This document shows, in pieces, positions 1-9,951 of a stretch of DNA of 64,000 nucleotides. The first letter of the stretch is position 1. Each line of letters starts with the position of its first letter. The position numbers and the translations under genes were made by a program. The DNA comes from an uncultured Clostridium sp. GTDB taxonomy: Bacteria > Bacillota > Clostridia > TANB77 > CAG-508. The notes under the pieces were generated by a model. It was not told where the DNA came from. It saw only the letters and a list, made by a program, of their open reading frames with translations, and searched no databases. The DNA is taken from positions 62,001-126,000 of the forward strand of contig CAMKEH010000002.1 of the NCBI GenBank assembly GCA_946411515.1, read 5' to 3'.

Positions 1-1
1 A

Positions 2-130
2 CCAATATCAATAGTAGAATGTGGATTTTTATCTAATCCAGAAGAAGAAAAAGATTTATTAGATGACAATTATCAAAATAGATTAGCTTGGGGAATTTAT
101 AATGGAATTCAAGAATATTTCTATGAATAG
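2..130 (+). CDS. N-acetylmuramoyl-L-alanine amidase, CwlD type (C-terminal end only)
   Basis: Only the last 42 codons lie in the window; the gene starts upstream. The visible end reads IVECGFLSNPEEEKDLL and then LAWGIYNGI, which matches the C-terminus of zinc-dependent Amidase_3 enzymes of the CwlD group. The Glu of VECGFLSN is the family's catalytic/zinc-site glutamate. Such amidases cut the bond between muramic acid and L-alanine; CwlD acts in spore cortex formation, which fits the sporulation genes elsewhere here. Family assignment is good; the exact paralogue is not certain from a fragment. Confidence 0.8.
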   Translation, partial: PISIVECGFLSNPEEEKDLLDDNYQNRLAWGIYNGIQEYFYE

Positions 131-159
131 TTGCATTTTTTTTAAAGAAGTGGTATAAA
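131..159 (+). promoter_or_regulatory. Probable vegetative promoter
   Basis: TTGCAT at 131-136 and TATAAA at 154-159 are separated by 17 bases, directly after the amidase stop codon and 33 bases before the next start. It fits a sigma-A promoter for the following membrane protein gene. Confidence 0.6.
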
Positions 160-191
160 ATATTTGTAATAATATTCGAAGGAGAAAAATA

Positions 192-1061
192 ATGGAAAAA
201 CAGGAAAGAGATAAATTTAGAGATAGATTATTAGTAACAGATAGAAAATATAATGGAGAAGAATACAATAAAAGATTACAAGAACACGTAACCAGAAGTA
301 CAATGAAGAATTTTTCAGGTACACCTAAAATTAAAAGACCTAATCAAAATAAAAAAAGAAAAAAATTTATTCCAGTAAAGATTGGAGCACTGATGCTAGC
401 AACAATTGCAGGAATATCAGGTATAACTTATGGGTTTGCAAAAAGTATAATTCCTGAAGAAAAGAGAACATTAAATGAAGCAATAGCTAGTGGAAAAACC
501 CTAGAGACTTTAGGAATAAATGAAGACATACAAGGGAAATTAGCTAACTTACAAGAAAAAATGATTAGTAAAAATTTAACAAATGAAGAAATTATTCAAA
601 TGGCACCACAAATAAATGATTTATGTTTTGATATTTCAACGACTAAGTTATCAAATGTATTAGGAGTAAGACAGGAAAATATTTCATTTGAAGAAAATAA
701 TGAAGATGGAGTAAATAAACCAAGGATAAAAGTAAATACTGGATATTCAAAAGAAATATACAATGAACAAAACATATTTAATAAAAATACTTTTCCAAAA
801 GAAATATCAAATGAAATAAAAGACATGAAAACAATTCAAAAAATTATACAAGAAGTACAAAATGGGAATTTTAATAGAGATGATGTGCTAGATAAATATG
901 CAACAATTTTGCGAGATACAGAAAATTTAGCAGCAGCGGCATTTAAAAAAGAAGGTGGAAATATAGTTGTTGTAGACGAAAGAGATAGTACTAAGAAAGG
1001 TGAACAGAATTTAACAGAAAAACAATCAGATATAGGAGCAACCCGTGATGAGGGAAGATAA
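192..1061 (+). CDS. Single-pass membrane protein of unknown function
   Basis: A 289-residue protein I do not recognise. AAGGAG at 179-184 sits 7 bases before the ATG. The N-terminal 55 residues are charged and Lys/Arg-rich, one hydrophobic segment covers about residues 58-84, and the rest is a hydrophilic, probably extracytoplasmic domain with helical character and few aromatic residues. The order (basic cytoplasmic tail, one membrane span, outer domain) suggests a bitopic envelope protein. It lies between an amidase and a very large glucan enzyme and has its own promoter. No catalytic motif is visible. Confidence 0.6.
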   Translation: MEKQERDKFRDRLLVTDRKYNGEEYNKRLQEHVTRSTMKNFSGTPKIKRPNQNKKRKKFIPVKIGALMLATIAGISGITYGFAKSIIPEEKRTLNEAIASGKTLETLGINEDIQGKLANLQEKMISKNLTNEEIIQMAPQINDLCFDISTTKLSNVLGVRQENISFEENNEDGVNKPRIKVNTGYSKEIYNEQNIFNKNTFPKEISNEIKDMKTIQKIIQEVQNGNFNRDDVLDKYATILRDTENLAAAAFKKEGGNIVVVDERDSTKKGEQNLTEKQSDIGATRDEGR

Positions 1062-1080
1062 TAAAATGTATAAAATTACC

Positions 1081-1131
1081 ACTCTTTGCAAATAATATGT
1101 GTAAAACATATTTGCAAGGAGTGGAATTTTT
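1081..1131 (+). terminator. Hairpin plus T-run overlapping the next ribosome binding site
   Basis: ACTCTTTGCAAATAATATG (1081-1099) pairs with CATATTTGCAAGGAGT (1107-1122) with a small bulge, and GAATTTTTTT follows. It looks like an intrinsic terminator for the upstream gene. Its 3' arm contains AAGGAG (1116-1121), the ribosome binding site of the next gene, so the same fold may hide that site. Confidence 0.6.
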
Positions 1132-4100
1132 TTGAATATAAAAAAAGTATTAAAAATAAAAGGTGCAGTATTAGATAAAAATCAGTTAAAAAATCATCTG
1201 GAAAAAATAGCAGTAGAACATAATTTAACTAATAAATCCCAAAAAGAAACTTATCCAATACCAAAAATGCTGGAAAATTTTAAGATGATTCAAAAGGTAT
1301 ATTCATTACTAAATGAGCATTTAAAATTAGGAATAGGTATACATCCTGCAGGAGAATGGTTATTAGATAATTTTTATATAATAGAAGAAACTGTTAAACA
1401 AATAGAAAAAGAGTTAACATTAAAAAAATATATAAATTTTTTAGGATTGGCAAATGGACAATATAAGGGATTTGCCAGAATTTATGTTTTAGCCTCAGAA
1501 ATAGTAGCATATACAGATAATAAAATTGAAAGAAACGATTTAGAAGAATATTTGAGTAGTTATCAAACTAAAAAGACACTTAGTATGGAAGAAATCTGGA
1601 ACATAGGAATATTTTTAGAAATAGCTATAATAGAAAATATAAAAGATGTTTGCAAAAAAATATATGCTTCACAAATTCAAAAATATAGGGCAGAAAGTAT
1701 TGCAGAAAGATTAATAGAAAACAAACAAAAAACAGAATTAATATTTAAAAATAGCCTTTTCAAAACTTCAGAAAAAAATTTTTTTAATAATACAAAATAT
1801 CCATTTATAGAATATATGTCATATATCTTAAAAAGATATGGAAAAAAAGGAAATAGTTTTTTAAATGCATTAGAAGAAACAATAGAATTAAAAGGTTTAA
1901 CTATATCAGAGGTAATAAAAAAAGAACATTTTGATATTGCAGTTAGTAAAGTTTCAATTGGAAATAGTATTACTAGTATAAAAAAAATACAGAGAATAAA
2001 TTTTTTAGAAATATTTGAGAGAGTAAATTGTGTAGAAGAATTATTAAAGAAAGATCCTAGTAAAATTTATGAAAAAATGGACAGTAAGACAAAAGAATAT
2101 TATAGAAATAAGATAAAGGAAATTTCTAAAAAAACTAAAATATCGGAAATTTTTATAACAAAAAAGTTGTTAAAATTAGCAAGTAAAAATTCTAATAATA
2201 ACAAAAAATCACATATAGGATATTTTTTAATTGATAAAGGAATAGAAGAACTTTATAGTAATTTGAAGTATAGAAGTAGGAAAAAAATTAGTATAAAAGA
2301 TAAAACAAAATTATATATTTTTACTAATTTGTTTTTTAGTATATTATTATCATTTGTGATAGCATGTTTTGTAAATAAAAATATAAATAATGTATGGATA
2401 TTTTTATTTGGATTTTTACTATTTTTAATTCCTTCATCAGAAATTGTAATTCAAATCATTCAATATATATTAGGAAAAATAGTAAAACCAAAATTAATAC
2501 CAAAACTTGATATGTCAAATGGAATAGATGAAAAAAATAGTGTAATGGTTGTAATACCAACAATTATAAAATCAAAAGAAAAAGTACAAGAGCTAATGAA
2601 AAAGTTAGAAGTATACTATTTAGCAAATAAGTTTAAAAATATATATTTCACACTACTTGGAGATTGTAGTAGCGGAAAAAATGAAGAAGAACCATTTGAT
2701 AAAGAAGTAATAGAAGAAGGAATAAGAGAAGTAGAAAAGCTAAATAAGAAATATGAAAAGGAACAGCAAGTATTACAAAAATTTAATTTTATATATAGAA
2801 AAAGAATATTTAATAATAGTGAAGAAATGTATCTTGGTTGGGAAAGAAAAAGAGGACTACTTAATCAATTTAATGAATATTTATTAGGAAATTTAGAAAA
2901 TCCGTTTAGAGAAAACACAATAGAAAAACAAATAGAGAATTATGAAGAAAAAGAAACTCTAAAAAAAGAAATTAGAAATATAAAATATATTATAACATTA
3001 GATTCAGATACGGATTTAATATTAGATTCAGGATTTGAATTAGTAGGAGCAATGGCACATATCTTAAATAAGCCAGTAATAGACGAAGAAAAAAATATAG
3101 TTGTTGATGGATATGGAATTATGCAACCACGAGTTGGAGTAAATTTAGATATTAGTTATAAAACATTATTTACTAAAATATTTACAGGAGCAGGAGGAAT
3201 TGACTCATATACAAATGCTATATCTGATATATATCAAGATAATTTTCAAGAAGGAATCTTTACAGGAAAGGGAATATATGATTTAAAAGTATTTTCAAAA
3301 GTATTAAAAAATCAAATACCAGAAAATACAGTTTTAAGTCATGATTTATTAGAAGGATGTTATTTAAGATGTGGATTAGTATCAGACATTATGCTAATGG
3401 ATGGATATCCTACTAAATATAATAGTTTTATGGCTAGGCTATCTAGATGGATTAGAGGAGATTGGCAGATAATAAGATGGATGTGTAAAAAAAGTCCATT
3501 AAATTTATTATCAAAATATAAAATATTTGATAATTTAAGAAGAAGTCTATTTGAACTTAGTATAATAATTTCTTTAATATATACTGAATTAATAAGTATT
3601 TTTTATCAAAAAAATAATAGTATAGTTATTTCTATTTTAATAATAAATGCAGTTATTCCATTTATATTAGAATTAATAAATAATGTGATATTAAAAAGAG
3701 AAGGTGAACAAAAACAAAAAACTTTCACTCCTAAAATATCTGGAATAAAAGGTAGTATTTTAAGAGGAGTTATTACTTTAGGATGTTTACCATATAAAGC
3801 ATATATATCAATAAAAGCAATAATTATTACATTATATCGAATTTGTATCAGTCATAAACATTTATTAGAATGGACAACTTCAGAAGAAGCGGAAAAGAAG
3901 TCTAAATCAAACCTTATTTCATATTTTGGTGAAATGATAGTAAATGCTGTATTTGGAGTGGCCTTAGTTATAATCGGAATAATAATAGATAGTCCTTTTT
4001 GGATATTATTTGGAACATATTTTACTCTAATGCCATATGTTATGTGGTTTATTAGTAAAGATAGAAATAAAGCAAAAGCAATTGAAAAATTAAATAAAAA

Positions 4101-7100
4101 AGATAAAGAATATGTAAAAGAAATTGGCAAGAAAACATGGGAATTTTTTGAAAAATATTTAACTAAAGAAAATAATTATTTAATACCAGACAATTATCAA
4201 GAAGATAGAAAAGATAAGATAGTTTTTAGAACATCTTCTACAAATATTGGATTATCCATGCTTGCAGTAATATCTGCTTATGATTTAGGATATATAAAAA
4301 AAGAAGAATCAATTAAATTATTAGAAAATATAATTTTATCTATCGAAGGTTTGCAAAAATGGAATGGCCATTTATATAACTGGTATAATATAAAAACTAA
4401 AGAACCACTTGTGCCACGATATATATCAACTGTAGATAGTGGTAATTTAGTAGGATATTTGTATGTAGTAAAAATATTTCTAGAAGAAAATAAAAATAAT
4501 GATAATCAAAAAATAGAGCAACTAATTAGTATTGTAGATAAAATGATAAACAATACAGATTTTTCGGCTTTATATAATTATGAACAGCAGCTATTTTCTA
4601 TAGGATTTAATATAGAAGAAAACAAGCTAACAGATTCATATTATGATTTATTAGCATCTGAAGCAAGACAAGCAAGTTTAGTTGCAATTGCAAAAAAAAA
4701 TGTGCCGTCAAAACACTGGAATCATTTAAGCAGAACTTTAACTATACTAGGAAAATATAAAGGACTAATATCGTGGTCAGGTACAGCATTTGAATACTTA
4801 ATGCCAAATATAAATATTCCAAAATATGAAGGGAGTTTACTTGATGAATCTTGTAAGTTCATGATAAAAAGTCAGCAAGAATATGCTAAAAAATTAAAAA
4901 TACCATGGGGAATTTCAGAAGCAGCATTTAATTTAAAAGATTTAAAATCTAACTATCAGTATAAAGCATTTGGAATACCTTGGCTTGGACTAAAGAGAGG
5001 ATTAGCAGATGAAATAGTAATATCTAGTTATGGTGGGATTTTAGCAATTGGAGAAGTTCCAAATGAGGAAATTCAAAATCTAAAAATATTAGAAAATGAA
5101 GGTATGTATGGAAAATATGGTTTTTATGAATCTATTGATTATACACCAGAAAGGGTAGAAAAAGGAAAAACTTCAAGTGTAGTAAAAACTTATATGGCAC
5201 ACCATCAAGGATTAATACTATTATCAATTAACAATTTATTTAATAATAACATTTTACAAAAAAGATTTATGGGTAATCCTGAAATAGAAGCAGTAAGCAT
5301 ATTATTACAAGAAACAATGCCAGAAAAATCAATTATAACAAAAGAGAAAAAAGAAAAAGTGGAAAAATTAAAATATAAAGATTATGAAAATTATATAGTA
5401 GAAATTTATAATAAAATAGATGAAAGGTTAATTACAGGAAACTTTATATCAAATGAAAATTATTTAGTGGCAATGAATCAAAAAGGTGAAGGTGTTAGTA
5501 AATATAAAAATTATTATATAAATAGATTCAAAAAAACAGCAGATTACTCACAAGGAATATTTTTTACATTTAAGAATATAAAAAATAAAAAGATATGGAG
5601 TTCAAATTATAAGGATAATGATTTAAAAGATACAAATTATAAAATTAGTTTTATGCCAGATAAAAATGAACAAGAAATAATAAATGGAAATATAAAAACA
5701 AAAATTAAAACTACAGTTAGTTCAAATGAGCCGGTAGAACTTAGAAGAATAACATTAGAAAATTTAGGGTCAGAAGAAGAAATATTAGAAATAACAAGTT
5801 ATTTTGAACCTATACTTTCGAGCAAAGAACAAGATTATGCACATCCTGTTTTTAATAATTTATTTTTAATATATAATTATGATGAAGAACTAGAAAGTAT
5901 TTCTATAGAAAGAAAAAATAGAAAAATAGAAGATAAAAAAATATATGCAGAGTGCACTTTATCCACAGATTGCGAAACAATTGGGGATTTAGAATATGAA
6001 ATAAACAAAGAAAAGTTTATTGGAAGAGGAAATTTTTCGTTACCTCAAATGATAAAAAATTCTATGCCATTATCAAAGAAAATAGGATTAGTAACTGAAG
6101 GAATTAGTGCAATAAAAAGAACAATAAAAATAAATCCGGGAGAAGAAGTAAATGTTAATTTTATTTTATCTGTAGGAGAAGAAAAAACAAAAGTAAGAGA
6201 AAATTTACAAAAATATAAATCTAGTCAAAGTGTTAGAAATGAATTTGAACTTTCAAAAGCAAGGTTAGAGGCAGAAAGTAGATATTTAAGGGCGAAAGGA
6301 AAAGAAATTTCTTTATATCAAAAAATGTTATCATATATTGTTTTTGATAACTCAGTAAAAAGTAAAATTATTAATAAAGAAGATAATGTAGGATATAAAC
6401 AAGAAGATTTATGGAAATATGGTATATCAGGGGATTTACCAATTGTATTAGTTAAAATCAGAGATGTAAATGATAGTTATGTTGTAAGAGAAGTTCTAAA
6501 AGCTTATGAATTTTTTAGAACAAAAAATATTGAGACTGAAATTGTAATAATAGATGAAGAAAAATATAGCTATGAAAATTATGTTAGAGAAGAAATTGAA
6601 GGAAGTATATTAAATGAACAAATAGGATATTTAAAAAATGTAAGAGGTGGAATATTTGTCTTAAGTAAAGGTGAAATAGATAAAAAAGATATTGATTTAT
6701 TAGAGTTTGTTTCAAGTATAATTATTGATAGTAAAAAAGGTGGAATAGAAAATAATATAAAAGATTTAGAAGAAGAATATTTAGATAATTACAAACAAAT
6801 AGGAGAAGAAGAAAATAATATAACTCCTATAACAGAAGAAAAAGATGATATAGATATATTAAAAAATAGTGAAAATCTAAAATATTATAACGAATATGGA
6901 GCTTTTTCAGAAGATGGAAAAGAGTATTTAATAAAAGTAAATAAAGAAAATAGGCTACCAACTGTATGGAGTCATATTATGGCAAATAAAAAATTTGGGA
7001 CAGTTGTAACAGAAAATATGGGAGGATATAGTTGGTTTAAAAATAGCAGATTAAATAGAGTATCAGCTTGGGAAAACAATCCATCTTTAGATATACCTAG

Positions 7101-9267
7101 TGAAATTATATATTTAAAAGATGTGGAAAGTAAAAAAAGTTGGTCATTAGGACTAAATCCAAAGCCAGATGAGAACAATTATAATGTTATATATGGATTT
7201 GGATACGCTAGATATATCCACAAAAGCGATGAAATAGAACAAGAACTTACAGTTTTTGTTCCAAAAGAAGATTCATGTAAAATAGGAATATTAAATCTAA
7301 AAAATATGGCGCCGAATAAGAAAAAAATTAAATTATATTATTATATAAAACCAGTATTAGGGGAAGATGAATTAAAAACTAATGGATATATTGTAACTAA
7401 ATTTGATAAAAATAACAATCTAATAATTAGTAAAAATTTATATACTAGTGAATCAGATAATATGGAAATATATTTATCTTCTAGTGAAAAAATATTATCA
7501 TATACAGGAGATAAAAACTTTTTTTTAGGAAAAGGTGGAGTAGAAAATCCAGATGGATTAAAAAAAGTATGTTTAAACAATCAAGATAGTCTTGGAAAAA
7601 AAGCTTGTATAGCATATGAAATTGAAATAGAATTAGAAAGCTTTGCAAATAAAGAAATTTCTATAATACTAGGTGCAGATGAAAATATTATTGATTGTAA
7701 AAATATTGCTTATAAATATAGTAAAATATCAAACTGTAAAGAAGAATTAGAAAAGGTAAAAAATTATTGGAAAGAATTACTTGGAAGGCTCCAAGTATAT
7801 ACACCATTAGAATCAGTAAATATTGTTTTAAATGGTTGGATACCATATCAAACTATCACTAGTAGATTGATAGGAAGAAGCGGATATTATCAATCAGGAG
7901 GAGCTTTTGGCTTTAGAGATCAACTTCAAGATACTTTAGGTTTAAAATATTTAAATCCAGAACTTTTAAAGAAGCAAATTATAAATCATAGTAAACATCA
8001 ATTTATGGAAGGAGATGTTTTACATTGGTGGCATGAAGAAACAAAAAGAGGAATTAGAACTAAATTTTCTGATGATCTGCTTTGGCTTGCTTTTGCAGTT
8101 ATAGAATATATAAAATTCACAGGAGATAGAAGTATTCTAGATACAGAAACACCATATTTAGTGGGAGATTTATTAAAAGAGAATGAAGATGAAAAATATG
8201 ATAAATATGAGGAAGGAAATGGAGAAGAAAGTATATATATGCATTGTATAAGAGCAATAGATAAAAGTCTTAATTTTGGAGAAAACGGACTACCTAAAAT
8301 TGGTACAGGAGATTGGAATGATGGATTTAGTACAGTAGGAAATAAAGGTAAAGGCGAAAGTGTTTGGCTTGGATTTTTCTTATATAAAATATTGAATGAT
8401 TTTATAGATATTTGTAAAGAAAGAGGAGAAGAAGATAGAGCAAATAACTATAGAATAATAAAAGAAGAGTTAAAACGTGCATTAAATACTGCTGGATGGG
8501 ATGGAAGATGGTTTAGAAGAGCATTTATGGATGATGGAAAAGTCTTAGGAAGTATGGAAAATGATGAATGTAGAATAGATAGTATTGCACAAAGTTGGAG
8601 CGTGATATCAGATGCAGCAGATAATGATAAAAAATTTATATCAATGGAAAGTTTAGAAAATCATTTAATAGATAAAGAAAATGGTATTGTAAAATTGCTA
8701 GATCCTCCTTTTGAAAAAGGAAAATTAGAGCCAGGATATATCAAAGGATATCTACCTGGAGTTAGAGAAAATGGTGGACAATATACACATGGAGCAATTT
8801 GGGTAATTATTGCAGAAACAATGCTTGGATTTGGAGATAAAGCAGCAGAGTTATTTAGAATGATTAATCCTATTGAGCATAGTAGAACAAAAGAAGCAAG
8901 TAATAAATATAAAGTTGAACCATATGTAATTGCAGCAGACATTTATGGAGCAGGTAATTTAGTAGGAAGAGGAGGATGGACTTGGTATACAGGTTCAAGC
9001 AGTTGGTATTATAAAGCGGGAATTGAGTATTTGTTAGGATTAAAAATAGAAGAAGGATATTTAAAAATAGAGCCATGTATTCCAAAAGATTGGAAAGAAT
9101 ATCAGATTCAATATAAATATAAAGAAAGTATTTATAATATTAAAATATTAAATCCTGAAGGTAAAAATACAGGAGTAACAAAAGTAACTTTAGATGGAGT
9201 AGAAGTGGAAAATAAAATTAAGTTAGATGGTGCAAGAAATGTTTATAGTATTGAGGTTATCATATAA
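1132..9267 (+). CDS. NdvB-like glucan synthase/phosphorylase (GT84 + glycoamylase + GH94)
   Basis: A 2711-residue multidomain membrane enzyme related to cyclic beta-1,2-glucan synthase. Membrane segments lie at about residues 395-450 and again between 800 and 970. A GT84 transferase domain lies between them, with the D-x-D site DSDTD near residue 625 and a WIRGDWQ motif near 773. A glycoamylase-type (PF10091-like) region follows at about 1010-1420, with NGHLYNWY and GIPWLGLKRG. The C-terminal half is GH94-like: FGFRDQLQDTL near 2265 and GTGDWNDGF near 2390, which holds the expected general-acid Asp. The start is TTG behind AAGGAG. Synthesis or phosphorolysis of beta-1,2-glucan is expected from the family; cyclisation is not shown by the sequence. 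No frameshift is seen over 8.1 kb. Confidence 0.85.
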   Translation: MNIKKVLKIKGAVLDKNQLKNHLEKIAVEHNLTNKSQKETYPIPKMLENFKMIQKVYSLLNEHLKLGIGIHPAGEWLLDNFYIIEETVKQIEKELTLKKYINFLGLANGQYKGFARIYVLASEIVAYTDNKIERNDLEEYLSSYQTKKTLSMEEIWNIGIFLEIAIIENIKDVCKKIYASQIQKYRAESIAERLIENKQKTELIFKNSLFKTSEKNFFNNTKYPFIEYMSYILKRYGKKGNSFLNALEETIELKGLTISEVIKKEHFDIAVSKVSIGNSITSIKKIQRINFLEIFERVNCVEELLKKDPSKIYEKMDSKTKEYYRNKIKEISKKTKISEIFITKKLLKLASKNSNNNKKSHIGYFLIDKGIEELYSNLKYRSRKKISIKDKTKLYIFTNLFFSILLSFVIACFVNKNINNVWIFLFGFLLFLIPSSEIVIQIIQYILGKIVKPKLIPKLDMSNGIDEKNSVMVVIPTIIKSKEKVQELMKKLEVYYLANKFKNIYFTLLGDCSSGKNEEEPFDKEVIEEGIREVEKLNKKYEKEQQVLQKFNFIYRKRIFNNSEEMYLGWERKRGLLNQFNEYLLGNLENPFRENTIEKQIENYEEKETLKKEIRNIKYIITLDSDTDLILDSGFELVGAMAHILNKPVIDEEKNIVVDGYGIMQPRVGVNLDISYKTLFTKIFTGAGGIDSYTNAISDIYQDNFQEGIFTGKGIYDLKVFSKVLKNQIPENTVLSHDLLEGCYLRCGLVSDIMLMDGYPTKYNSFMARLSRWIRGDWQIIRWMCKKSPLNLLSKYKIFDNLRRSLFELSIIISLIYTELISIFYQKNNSIVISILIINAVIPFILELINNVILKREGEQKQKTFTPKISGIKGSILRGVITLGCLPYKAYISIKAIIITLYRICISHKHLLEWTTSEEAEKKSKSNLISYFGEMIVNAVFGVALVIIGIIIDSPFWILFGTYFTLMPYVMWFISKDRNKAKAIEKLNKKDKEYVKEIGKKTWEFFEKYLTKENNYLIPDNYQEDRKDKIVFRTSSTNIGLSMLAVISAYDLGYIKKEESIKLLENIILSIEGLQKWNGHLYNWYNIKTKEPLVPRYISTVDSGNLVGYLYVVKIFLEENKNNDNQKIEQLISIVDKMINNTDFSALYNYEQQLFSIGFNIEENKLTDSYYDLLASEARQASLVAIAKKNVPSKHWNHLSRTLTILGKYKGLISWSGTAFEYLMPNINIPKYEGSLLDESCKFMIKSQQEYAKKLKIPWGISEAAFNLKDLKSNYQYKAFGIPWLGLKRGLADEIVISSYGGILAIGEVPNEEIQNLKILENEGMYGKYGFYESIDYTPERVEKGKTSSVVKTYMAHHQGLILLSINNLFNNNILQKRFMGNPEIEAVSILLQETMPEKSIITKEKKEKVEKLKYKDYENYIVEIYNKIDERLITGNFISNENYLVAMNQKGEGVSKYKNYYINRFKKTADYSQGIFFTFKNIKNKKIWSSNYKDNDLKDTNYKISFMPDKNEQEIINGNIKTKIKTTVSSNEPVELRRITLENLGSEEEILEITSYFEPILSSKEQDYAHPVFNNLFLIYNYDEELESISIERKNRKIEDKKIYAECTLSTDCETIGDLEYEINKEKFIGRGNFSLPQMIKNSMPLSKKIGLVTEGISAIKRTIKINPGEEVNVNFILSVGEEKTKVRENLQKYKSSQSVRNEFELSKARLEAESRYLRAKGKEISLYQKMLSYIVFDNSVKSKIINKEDNVGYKQEDLWKYGISGDLPIVLVKIRDVNDSYVVREVLKAYEFFRTKNIETEIVIIDEEKYSYENYVREEIEGSILNEQIGYLKNVRGGIFVLSKGEIDKKDIDLLEFVSSIIIDSKKGGIENNIKDLEEEYLDNYKQIGEEENNITPITEEKDDIDILKNSENLKYYNEYGAFSEDGKEYLIKVNKENRLPTVWSHIMANKKFGTVVTENMGGYSWFKNSRLNRVSAWENNPSLDIPSEIIYLKDVESKKSWSLGLNPKPDENNYNVIYGFGYARYIHKSDEIEQELTVFVPKEDSCKIGILNLKNMAPNKKKIKLYYYIKPVLGEDELKTNGYIVTKFDKNNNLIISKNLYTSESDNMEIYLSSSEKILSYTGDKNFFLGKGGVENPDGLKKVCLNNQDSLGKKACIAYEIEIELESFANKEISIILGADENIIDCKNIAYKYSKISNCKEELEKVKNYWKELLGRLQVYTPLESVNIVLNGWIPYQTITSRLIGRSGYYQSGGAFGFRDQLQDTLGLKYLNPELLKKQIINHSKHQFMEGDVLHWWHEETKRGIRTKFSDDLLWLAFAVIEYIKFTGDRSILDTETPYLVGDLLKENEDEKYDKYEEGNGEESIYMHCIRAIDKSLNFGENGLPKIGTGDWNDGFSTVGNKGKGESVWLGFFLYKILNDFIDICKERGEEDRANNYRIIKEELKRALNTAGWDGRWFRRAFMDDGKVLGSMENDECRIDSIAQSWSVISDAADNDKKFISMESLENHLIDKENGIVKLLDPPFEKGKLEPGYIKGYLPGVRENGGQYTHGAIWVIIAETMLGFGDKAAELFRMINPIEHSRTKEASNKYKVEPYVIAADIYGAGNLVGRGGWTWYTGSSSWYYKAGIEYLLGLKIEEGYLKIEPCIPKDWKEYQIQYKYKESIYNIKILNPEGKNTGVTKVTLDGVEVENKIKLDGARNVYSIEVII

Positions 9268-9272
9268 AAATA

Positions 9273-9312
9273 AGACTGATAATTAGTTGAAATTATCAGT
9301 CTGTTATTATAT
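9273..9312 (+). terminator. Intrinsic terminator after the glucan synthase gene
   Basis: AGACTGATAATT (9273-9284) pairs perfectly with AATTATCAGTCT (9291-9302). The following tract is AT-rich with only a short T-run, so termination may be moderate. Confidence 0.65.
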
Positions 9313-9365
9313 AATTTTAATAGAAAATACAAAATTTATAAAATATAGAAAGGAATTTCTTTAAT

Positions 9366-9884
9366 ATGATTAATACTTTATTAGTGCAGGGGATTGGAGC
9401 AATAGGATATAGTACATTAGCTTTAAGTTATTATAAAAAGAAAAAAGAACAAATATTATTTATGCAAATAATAGCATATATATTTTTTACAATTCATTAC
9501 TACTTATTAAATGGTATCACAGGCGCTATATGTAATTTAATTGGATTAGTAGCATTAGTAGTAATATATATTTTTGAAAAATATAATTTAGGAAATAAAT
9601 TATTTATATCTATAGCCTGTATGTTAGCTATTTTTGTAATTAATATAATAACATTTCAAAATTTATTCTCTATATTTCCTATAATAGCATCAATAGTGGT
9701 TATAATATCATTTTTGGATAAGAATGAGGATAATATTAGAGTTATAGGAGTAATAGCAGCACTATGTTGGCTAATATATGCAATTGCTTATAGATCATAT
9801 GTTGCCATTGTTTTTGAAATTATAACATTAATAAGCGTTTTAATTGCATATATAAAAAATTCAAAAAAATTAGAAACAAAATAG
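9366..9884 (+). CDS. YgjV-family inner membrane protein
   Basis: A 172-residue, very hydrophobic protein with about six predicted membrane spans and almost no soluble loops. The N-terminus (VQGIGAIGYSTLALSYYKKK) and the FFTIHYYLLNG region are typical of the YgjV family, whose function is not established. An AGAAAGGA-type site precedes the ATG. It stands alone between two terminators and converges with the por operon. The family call is reasonably secure. Confidence 0.75.
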   Translation: MINTLLVQGIGAIGYSTLALSYYKKKKEQILFMQIIAYIFFTIHYYLLNGITGAICNLIGLVALVVIYIFEKYNLGNKLFISIACMLAIFVINIITFQNLFSIFPIIASIVVIISFLDKNEDNIRVIGVIAALCWLIYAIAYRSYVAIVFEIITLISVLIAYIKNSKKLETK

Positions 9885-9916
9885 TATAAATAAATTCAAT
9901 ATCTAATATAAAAAAT

Positions 9917-9951
9917 GGAAAGACTTATAAAATGTCTTTCCAAAATTTTTT
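9917..9951 (+). terminator. Bidirectional terminator between ygjV-like gene and por operon
   Basis: GGAAAGAC (9917-9924) pairs with GTCTTTCC (9934-9941), with TTTTTT on the plus side and AAAAA on the other. It serves the plus-strand gene and the converging minus-strand por operon. Confidence 0.75.
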
